This document shows, piece by piece, positions 1 to 7,600 of a stretch of 8,991 nucleotides of DNA (its first letter is position 1; each line of letters starts with the position of its first letter). The translations under genes and the position numbers were made by a program. This DNA comes from an uncultured Bacteroidota bacterium (GTDB taxonomy: Bacteria > Bacteroidota > Bacteroidia > Chitinophagales > Chitinophagaceae): assembly GCA_903906615.1 (NCBI GenBank), contig CAIVKT010000248.1, positions 1-8,991 of the forward strand. The letters run 5' to 3'. The notes under the pieces are model-generated. The model searched no databases and was not told the origin of the DNA. It was given only the letters and a program-made list of their open reading frames with translations.

Positions 1-5
1 AAAAT

Positions 6-140
6 AACACTGGCAGCCCTGAAAGGGCGATATACATCAGTGAGGGGCATCGCCCCTCGACTCGCGAGGCAAAAGAACACTGGAAGCCCTGAAAGGGCGA
101 AATCTCTCAGCCCGGGGCAACGCCCTGGGTACTCGCGATA
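6..140. repeat. Two tandem copies of a REP-like double-hairpin element
   Basis: Two copies of a 65-base unit lie 70 bases apart (6-70 and 76-140). Both begin AACACTGG and contain AGCCCTGAAAGGGCGA, followed by a second, longer palindrome and then CTCGCGA. In copy 1 the first hairpin is 16-20 paired with 24-28 (loop GAA), and the second is 42-48 paired with 52-58. In copy 2 the hairpins are 86-90 with 94-98, and 111-118 with 122-129 with one G-T wobble. The second stems differ in sequence between copies yet both still pair, so structure seems conserved more than sequence. This resembles the short palindromic intergenic repeats common in Bacteroidota genomes, which in other bacteria are mobilised by REP-associated tyrosine transposases. 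No transposase is present here, so that link is inference. Confidence 0.75.
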
Positions 141-150
141 CAACACAAAA

Positions 151-168
151 CAAGCCCTATGGGCGTAA
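151..168. repeat. Remnant third REP-like hairpin
   Basis: The sequence CAAGCCCTATGGGCGTAAT matches the first-hairpin half of the two upstream repeat units (AGCCCTGAAAGGGCG) with the loop changed; GCCC at 154-157 pairs with GGGC at 161-164. The second palindrome of the unit is missing, so this is probably a truncated or decayed copy. It lies about 30 bases before the start codon of the next gene and would be in its leader if transcription starts upstream. Confidence 0.5.
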
Positions 169-195
169 TATTTTAAACACGGTTATCACCAACAC

Positions 196-1239
196 ATGGA
201 TCTCATAGAAGCAAGGCTACAGAAGGTATCTGTACACTATATAGGCAATAAAGGCAACGGGCAGGAGCTGGTGACCTCAAAGAAGCCACTGGCGCTTACG
301 GAGGAGGATAAGAAGAAGATCAAAGACCCGTTCCTCGCTAAGTTCAGCATGGAATCTGATAAGTATGCGTTCCATCACTTGTCTTCATTGGATTACAACG
401 AGGTGTATAACTACTGCTTAGAGTCGCTCGCAGAGGGTGCTACATTTCATAAGAACTCGGTGAACATTGCAAAGCACTTATTCGAGAACACCACCCACCC
501 CAAGATAAAAGCAGGAGAACTGTATGTATGCTATTACGAAAATTGCTTTGTGGATGGCGCTTTCATAGATGCGATAGGCATTTATAAAACAGAAACGAAG
601 AGCGACTTTATAGACCTGAGCAACGAGGGGCAGGATTTCTCGCTGGTAATGCGGCAGGGGGTAGAGGTAACTAAATTTGATAAGGGCTGCCTCGTATTTC
701 CTACCAATGCTGAGAAGGGTTTTGATGTGCTTATCTATGATAGCAATAACAGGGGTGAGGAAGCGGTCTTCTGGCGCGAGTCCTTTCTCAGCGTGGTTCC
801 CCAGGCCAATGAATACTTTCAGACCAACCAATTCCTCGACATCACCAAGCAGTTCATTGCCAAGCAACTGCCACAGGAATACGACATAGCCAAGACCGAC
901 CAGATAGACCTGCTCAATAAATCGGTAGAGTATTTCAGGGCCAATGAGTCCTTCGATAAAAAGAAATTTGAAAAGGAAGTGTTTGATGATTCGGGCATGA
1001 TCAAGGCATTTCGCAAATTCGAGAACAGCTATGCCGAGATGAATGACGTGGAGCTATCCGATAGCTTTGATATTTCTACCCAGGCAGTAAAAAAGCAGGC
1101 CCGCGTATTCAAAAGTGTCCTCAAACTGGATAAGAATTTCCACGTCTACATCCACGGCGACAAAAGCCTCATCGAAAAAGGCTACGACAATACCGTAGGC
1201 AAAAGCTTTTATAAGATATATTTTGATGAGGAAACGTAG
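196..1239 (+). CDS. Nucleoid-associated protein, NdpA/YejK (37-kDa) family
   Basis: The product is 347 aa, close to the roughly 335 aa of E. coli YejK (NdpA). Recognisable features are the N-terminal segment with HYIGNKGNGQEL (about residues 14-25), where family members carry a conserved VHxVGN-like motif followed by LS/TSKxPL, and the central KAGELYVCYYENC (about 104-116) and DAIGIYKTETKSDF (about 124-137) strands, where the family has a conserved 'xxALLKxExK' type strand. The C-terminal half is charged and helical, with many Lys, Glu and Phe, as in the family. No signal peptide or membrane segment is visible, so it should be cytoplasmic and nucleoid-bound. Known family members co-purify with the nucleoid, but their molecular role is poorly defined. 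The ATG at 196 is the first in frame and gives a typical family N terminus; no Shine-Dalgarno is visible, as is usual in Bacteroidota. It appears monocistronic, since a 350-base spacer follows. Assigned from sequence recognition without a profile search. Confidence 0.82.
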   Translation: MDLIEARLQKVSVHYIGNKGNGQELVTSKKPLALTEEDKKKIKDPFLAKFSMESDKYAFHHLSSLDYNEVYNYCLESLAEGATFHKNSVNIAKHLFENTTHPKIKAGELYVCYYENCFVDGAFIDAIGIYKTETKSDFIDLSNEGQDFSLVMRQGVEVTKFDKGCLVFPTNAEKGFDVLIYDSNNRGEEAVFWRESFLSVVPQANEYFQTNQFLDITKQFIAKQLPQEYDIAKTDQIDLLNKSVEYFRANESFDKKKFEKEVFDDSGMIKAFRKFENSYAEMNDVELSDSFDISTQAVKKQARVFKSVLKLDKNFHVYIHGDKSLIEKGYDNTVGKSFYKIYFDEET

Positions 1240-1241
1240 TT

Positions 1242-1265
1242 TGTTGACATGTTGACATGTTGATA
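1242..1265. repeat. Three tandem octamers (TGTTGACA)
   Basis: Three head-to-tail octamers, TGTTGACA, TGTTGACA and TGTTGATA (1242-1249, 1250-1257, 1258-1265), begin three bases after the stop codon of the nucleoid-associated protein gene. TGTTGACA is itself an imperfect palindrome (TGT/ACA ends). It could be a slippage-prone microsatellite or a multi-copy protein-binding site; nothing in the window decides between these. Confidence 0.7.
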
Positions 1266-1303
1266 AGTTGCCGGTCGATAAGCTCATTCGGGACGCATGT
1301 CGC

Positions 1304-1328
1304 GGTAGGGGCCGGGCTTGCCCCTGCC
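1304..1328. repeat. GC-rich intergenic hairpin repeat
   Basis: GGTAGGGGC at 1304-1312 pairs with GCCCCTGCC at 1320-1328 through nine base pairs with one T-G wobble, around a seven-base loop. The core GGTAGGGGCCGGGCTTG recurs in degenerate form, GGTAGGGCCGGGATTG, at 1395-1410, about 90 bases on, so this is a repeated element rather than a lone hairpin. Similar 'GTAGGGGC...GCCCCTGCC' intergenic palindromes are common in Bacteroidota. It could act as a weak terminator of the upstream gene, but no T-tract directly follows the stem apart from CCCTTTT at 1327-1333. Confidence 0.55.
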
Positions 1329-1394
1329 CTTTTCGCGAGAGGCAGGTCATTCGCACATACGCAGCACCTCCGACACATGGTCCCGCTTTTCTGT

Positions 1395-1410
1395 GGTAGG
1401 GCCGGGATTG
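1395..1410. repeat. Degenerate second copy of the GC-rich repeat core
   Basis: GGTAGGGCCGGGATTG matches 1304-1320 except for one missing G and one C-to-A change. The 3' half that would form the hairpin arm (GCCCCTGCC) is absent, so this looks like a decayed or truncated copy. It is immediately followed by the palindrome TAGCGCTA (1413-1420). Confidence 0.5.
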
Positions 1411-1430
1411 TCTAGCGCTACGAAACATCT

Positions 1431-1458
1431 CCTCTCCTTTGGAGAGGCCGGGGAGAGG
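1431..1458. repeat. CT/GA-rich hairpin repeat (CCTCTCC-TTT-GGAGAGG)
   Basis: CCTCTCC at 1431-1437 pairs perfectly with GGAGAGG at 1441-1447 around a TTT loop, and a second arm-like GGGGAGAGG follows at 1450-1458, giving a choice of pairing partners. The pattern CTCTCCTTTGGAGAGG followed by GGGGAGAGG resembles a widespread Bacteroidota intergenic repeat, recalled from general knowledge and not searched. It lies 130 bases before the giant gene and could be in its untranslated leader. Confidence 0.5.
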
Positions 1459-1589
1459 TCTAAAATATTTCCATACGATAGCACATCTATGCAGAAAAAT
1501 CGTTAGATTTGTTGCGTATCATTATTATATATGCACATTACCTGTTTCTTTCTATTGAAAGCGTGGGATAAGTGTATCTAAATATATTT

Positions 1590-1661
1590 ATGAAGTATAT
1601 CATTACGCTATTCATCTTTCTGTATTTTTTTACCCCTCTTCATAGCACCGGGCTATATGCG
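1590..1661 (+). other. Sec signal peptide of the giant protein
   Basis: Residues 1-24 have a Lys at position 2, a long hydrophobic core (IITLFIFLYFF, residues 4-14) and a short polar region ending LYA before Gln25, a plausible signal peptidase I site (L-Y-A|Q). There is no Cys after the core, so it is not a lipoprotein. T9SS substrates require such a Sec signal to reach the periplasm before the sorting domain is recognised. The exact cleavage site is an estimate. Confidence 0.85.
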
Positions 1662-4600
1662 CAACGATCTGTGCAGGCTAAAAACGCCATGAATGCAGGG
1701 CCTGCAAATTATACAAACATCACACAGCCGTTCATTGATCACAGCCCCGAAGTGCTGCAAGCCAACCCCGGCTACGAACAGCACCCTGAGGTAGGTATAC
1801 TCTATGCCGAAACCCCATGCGATAATTGTTACGAGCTCATTGGCCGCCGCACCGAATATTCAAAGACATTTATAAAAGAAGGCACAAACAGCGGTAAGGT
1901 GATGCAGCAAACATCTACCATGCCTATGCACTATCGCGATGCGCAGGGCAGGTGGATGACCATACATACGCAGCTCACAGGGCAGGGGCGCGGCATATAT
2001 GCAGCCACACAGCAGGAAGCGCCTGTGATGATAAGCACAACCGATAAAGTAACCACACTGGGCAAAGACGGACAGTCCATCAGCTTCAACCACACCCTGG
2101 AACTGGTATACGCAAAGCCCGATGGCACAGAGCAGCCGTTGGGTGCAGCCGATTACAGCCACTACACTGCCGGTGATGATGGTGTGTACATCACCAACGC
2201 ATGGCCGGGCATAGATATTGAGATGCACACATTGCGTGGTGCGGTGAAAACAAATTTCCTCATTAACCACGCAATGCCTGCGTATGCTGGTGGCAAGCTG
2301 CTGGTACGCGATCACTTGTTGTTGGGTACAGGCCTGACCCTTGACGTACAGGGGCAAACAAGGTTTACCGGTAACATAGGTATAGTGAGCAACAGCGGTG
2401 AGCGTGTTTATGCTATATCTGCCGCTACAGCTTATGAAAAGGCCGCGCCCGGCAACACGCTGCAAATGCTGGAGTATGGCCTCAATGGCAATACGCTGGA
2501 TATTGCATTGCCCGGCAGCTTCCTCAACAGGGGCGCAGGCGCGTACCCGGTTATCATAGATCCGCTGGTATCCGTTACTTCAACAACTACCACCACCGGC
2601 TCTACCTACAGTTCAGGCTGGACGGTTGGCTGCATGTATTTCAACTCGGCAACTGTGCCTGCAAAGGTTACGGTTACCGATGTTCAGTTCTCGTTTCAGT
2701 ATGTTACCAGTGGTGGCGCATTGCTCAATAACGGCGCATTCGATTTTCGTTTAGGCACCTGCCGCAGCCCATCACCCACATCGCTCTACTGGAATTGCAA
2801 CAGCGCCCTCACCGGCACTTGTACTGGCACTGCGGCATCTGTGTTCTCTTCATTGTCGAGCTGTATGCCTGCTCCTCAATGTACTTCTTACGACATGAAC
2901 CTGACGATGGACTTTTACCAAAATTATCTGTCCGATCCGCCATGTAGTAATCTATACATCACAGCAGGTACACCACTTACCGTTACTGTATTTGGTAATA
3001 CTATAGAAACAAGCGCTATCACTGCTAGCGCTATCAATATTTGCCAGGGCCAGTCTACCTTGCTCACGGCCACATCGCAATACGGTGTTGCGCCTTACAC
3101 TTATAGCTGGTCGCCCGGCTCGCTTACCGGCACATCTGTTACCGAAACGCCTACGGCCACTACTACTTATACGGTCACATCTACGGATGCCTGTGGCGAT
3201 GTATCTACAGCCACCAAAACCATTAATGTAAATCCATTGTTGCCTATCACGGGCAGCACTACACTATGCGTAGGTGCCAGCGCTACGTTGGCTGATGCCG
3301 TTACCGGTGGCGGCACCTGGTCGAGCAACAACACTGCTGTAGCCACCATTGGCGCTACAACGGGTACTGTATCTGCTATCGCTACAGGCACTGCCATTAT
3401 CACATTTGCCGGCACTACCGGCTGCACTGCTGCCACTACAGTGAGCGTGCTACCCGCAGTAGCGCCCATTACAGGCTCAAGGATATTATGTATAGGCGGC
3501 AGCAGCACACTGGCCGATGCTACTACGGGCGGCTCATGGAGCAGCAGCGTTCCGGCCACAGCATCTGTAGGCGCATCTACAGGCGTGGTGAACGGTATTG
3601 CCTCCGGCACATCTGTTATCAGTTACGGCATGGCAGGCGTGGGCTGCACAGCAACCACTACGGTAACTGTAAATGCACTCGCGCCAATAACCGGAACAAC
3701 TATTTTATGTGTTGGTAATGCTACAGCCCTTACTGATCCATCAGCAGGTGCAGGTGGTGTATGGACAAGTAGCAGCCCAGCCATAGCTGCTGCAGGCAGC
3801 AGCATCGGTATCATTACCGGAGTATCCGCGGGAGTCGTAAATATTACTTATGCTACTGCCGCAGGCTGCACCGCCACTACTACAGTAACTGTAAACGCAC
3901 CTACGCCCATTACAGGCAGCCTGGCCGTATGCCAGGGCAGTACCACTACATTAAGCAACAGCACCGCAGGTGGTGTATGGACAAGTGGCAGTTCAGCCAT
4001 AGCCACTATTAGCGCTTCGTCGGGTTTCTTAACAGGTATTGCCGCAGGCACAGTAGCCATCTCTTACGTGGCCCCTACCGGCTGCACCATGACGACCTCC
4101 ATGGTCGTGAACCCCATATTTGCGATCACAGGCACCACGAGCCTTTGCGTAGGCGGCACGGCCACCCTCAACGATGCGGCCAGCGGCGGCGGGTGGACAA
4201 GCAGCGCTCCCGCTATCGCATCCATAGGCTCTTTCTCCGGGTTGGTAACTGCGGCAGCACCCGGCACGGCTACTATTACTTATACCACCTTTGGCGGTGG
4301 CTGCACGGCTACCACCACCGTTAGTGTGAACATACCTTCGCCGATCACAGGTACTGCAACAGTATGCCAGGGCAATGTTACTACACTGAGCAACACCACA
4401 GCAGGTGGCACATGGACCACCAGCGATGCCTCTATTGCCACAGTGGGCGGCGGCTCCGGTAGGGTGTCAGGTGTAGCAGGTGGCACTGTTACCATCAGCT
4501 ATGCTACAGGCGGCGCTTGTGTGGCTACTATGCCCGTTACCGTAAATGCCATCAGCCCTATAGCGGGCGCTACCGCGCTTTGCTCCGGCAACAGCATCAC

Positions 4601-7600
4601 ACTTACTGATGCCGCCCCCGGCGGAGCATGGAGCAGTTCTTCATCATCCACAGCCATCATTGGCTCTGATGGTGTGGTAACAGGTATTGCAGCAGGCACA
4701 ACTACTATTGATTATACAACTACCTCAGGCTGCATGGCAGGCACTGTAGTTACTGTAAATACATCGCCATCGGCAATAGCAGGTAGTTTACTTGTTTGTG
4801 GCTCTGCTGCATTCAGCAACACAGTGCCTGGTGGCACATGGGCCAGCAGCAATGCTGCAGTGGCTGTAGCGGGCGCAGGTACAGGTGTTATTACCGCAGT
4901 TGCGTCAGGTGTGGTTACTATTTCATACACTATGCCCGGCGGCTGCATGGCTACCATGCCTATTACGGTAAATACTATTGCAGCTATCACAGGTACGCCC
5001 ACTGCCTGCCAGGGTAGTACATCCGTGCTTGGCTATCCATCATCAGGCGGCACATGGAGCAGCCTCGCTACAGGCATAGCTACAGCAAACAGCACTACAG
5101 GCCTGGTAACCGCAGTAGGCGCTGGTGCTACTACCATACAATACACTACCACTTCAGGCTGCGTGGCTACTACGTCATTTACAGTATATCCTTTTGCTCC
5201 TGTAACAGGCACGCCTATCTTGTGCCAGGGTAGCGCTACTGCATTGGCAGATGGGGTGAGCAGTGGCACATGGTCCAGCAGTGATATTTCTGTTGCCTCT
5301 ATAGATGGTACTGGTGTTGTTACAGGTTCATCGCCCGGCACAGCTACCATTACTTATCTCACTACCGCGGGTTGTGCCGCTACTGTTATTGTAACTGTAA
5401 ACCCTTTGCAACCCATAACCGGTGTAGCAGCTATATGTGCAGGGAGTAACACTACCCTTAGCGATGCCACTACAGGTGGCACATGGAGCAGTGGCGCTAT
5501 AGCTGTCGCTACGATCAGTACCACCGGTACAATAAGTGGTATTACCGCAGGCAGCAGCCTCATCAGCTACACAACAGTTGAGGGTTGTGTAGCTACAGTT
5601 GTGGCTACTGTAAATGCTATGCCATCGGCCATTGCAGGTCCCGGCGCAGTATGCCAAAGCAGCGCCATTACACTCACCAATACATTAAGCGGCGGTGCCT
5701 GGAGCAGTAGCGATCCGTCTATTGCTGCCATATCCGGTGCAGGTGTTGCATCGGGCGTAGCGCCGGGTACTGCATCTATCACTTATGCCACAGCGGTAGG
5801 TTGTTCGGTAAGTGCTATAGTTACGGTCGATCCTTCAACACCTATTACGGGTACGCCTGCTATTTGCCAGGGCAGCAGCACAACATTAGTTAACAGTACA
5901 CCGGGCGGTACATGGAGCAGCCTTGCTACAAGTATAGCAGCCGCAGGCAGTGCTTCGGGTATGGTAATTGGTATATCACCCGGTGCAGCAACGATCAGGT
6001 ATATCACAGATGCCGGTTGTATCTCCGATTTTAGTGAAGTTATCAATCCGCTGCCATCTGCTATTGGCGGCATTGCCAAAGTATGCGTGGGCAATACCAC
6101 TACACTAAGCAATACACTCGCAGGCGGCGCATGGAGTAGTAACAATGCTGCCGTAGCTACAGTTGTCGCTACATCAGGCACTGTATCGGGTGTTACTGCG
6201 GGGACTGATACGATCGTTTATACTTCAGCATATGGCTGCACTGCAAGTATTGTGGTTACAGTCAGCCCATTACCGCTTGCCATTACCGGTACTACCTATG
6301 TATGCGCAGGCAACACTACTGCACTTAGTGATGCCACTACAGGTGGTGCCTGGAGCAGCAGCGACCCTGCTACTGCATCCATAGGCGCTGCCACGGGCAT
6401 TGTAAATGGCCTGCTCGCGGGTACAGTTACAGCTTCTTACATCACTACCGATGGCTGTGTAGCGAACACCGTGGTTACTGTTGATCCTGTGCCTGCTGCC
6501 ATCGGCGGCACTATTGTTCTTTGCCAGGGTGCAACAAGCACACTCACTAATACACTAACCGGTGGCACATGGAGTAGCAATAGCACAGGAATCGCAACGA
6601 TTGATGCAAGCGCAGGTACACTCGCAGGTGTGGCAGCAGGCAATGCCATTGTTAGTTACGCTACACCTGCCGGTTGTTATGCGACTACGGGCGTTACCGT
6701 AAATCCTACACCTGTTATCAGTACCTACCCTGCGGCCAACCCTACTACCTGCATCACCAATGATGGTACAATAACGTTGGGTGTGCTTACCGCGGGTGAT
6801 AGCTATACTGTAAATTATACATTCGGCAGCGGGGCCGTGATCACAACGCTTGTAGCAAATACCGCAGGACAAGTAACGATCAGTGGCCTTGCAGTGGGCA
6901 ACTATACCAGCATCAGCATCACTACTACTTTGGGTTGCACTTCCAATGTTGTCGCAGGCCCCGTTACACTCGTATTACCTGCGCCGCCACCTGCGCCTGT
7001 TGCTACCAATAACACCCCCATCTGCAATGGTAGTACTGTTAACTTGACAGCCACAGATGCCACAGCAGGCGTTACTTATTTGTGGATAGGCCCGGCAGGG
7101 TTTATTTCTGCCCTGCAGAACCCTGCTATCGCTACATCAACAATGACAGCAGCTGGCGTTTATTCGGTTACTGCTACCAGCCTGGGCTGTGTATCTGCGG
7201 TGGCCACTACTACAGTTGTTATTCACCCTATACCGCAAATAGCTACTATTTCTTTCACCAACCCTACCACTTGCCAGGGTACAGATGGCACTATCACACT
7301 TACGGGCCTGCTGCCGGGGGTGTCTTATACAATAGATTATACCTTCAACGCTACAGCTGTTTCCGCTATTGTGGTGGCTGATGCTTCAGGCAATGTGGTG
7401 ATCACTGGTATAGCCGCTGGCGACTATGGTAATTTCAGTGCCAGTTCATTCACTTGCCTGTCTAATACTGTAGGGCCTGTTTCACTAACCGATCCCGCAG
7501 CGCCTGCCGTGCCTGTGCTGAATAGTAACAGCCCGCTCTGCTTTGGCAAAACATTGAAGCTGAATGCAACAGATGCAACCAACGGGATATTGTATGAATG

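Larger units (their letters stand above)
1240..1589. other. Non-coding spacer with several degenerate repeats
   Basis: No convincing gene is present here; open frames on both strands are short, lack family resemblance and run through repeat sequence. In order the spacer holds a three-copy tandem octamer right after the stop codon (1242-1265), a hairpin of GC-rich repeat (1304-1328), a second degenerate copy of its core (1395-1410), a small perfect palindrome TAGCGCTA (1413-1420), a C/T-rich hairpin (1431-1447), and from about 1460 an AT-rich stretch leading to the ATG at 1590. The last 130 bases are where a promoter for the giant gene should lie. I find no exact match to the Bacteroidota TTTG / TAnnTTTG promoter pattern there, so no promoter is called. 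No strong intrinsic terminator for the upstream gene is obvious. Confidence 0.7.

Noticed and set aside
6..140. Possible CRISPR array from two 65-base repeats at 70-base spacing.
   Set aside because: Only two full copies, a five-base gap instead of unique spacers, and internal double hairpins; fits a REP-like element.
1054..1428. 124-residue minus-strand open frame across the gene end and spacer.
   Set aside because: It overlaps the nucleoid-protein gene and runs through the tandem octamer and hairpin repeats; no family resemblance.
1318..1506. 62-residue plus-strand open frame in the spacer.
   Set aside because: Made of repeat sequence with no recognisable domain or ribosome-binding context.
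1572..1589. In-frame GTG start six codons upstream of the chosen ATG for the giant gene.
   Set aside because: It would place YLNIF before the MK-led signal peptide and has no better leader; the ATG at 1590 gives a standard signal peptide.
1500..1589. A Bacteroidota-type promoter (TTTG near -33 and TAnnTTTG near -7) upstream of the giant gene.
   Set aside because: TTTG is present at 1508-1511 but no matching TAnnTTTG at the right spacing; only AT-rich sequence, so not called.
3167..6649. A ladder of minus-strand open frames of similar sequence, one per repeat unit.
   Set aside because: They repeat because the sense array repeats; the Ala/Ser/Thr/Gly-rich coding strand leaves the antisense frame free of stops. 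Not genes.
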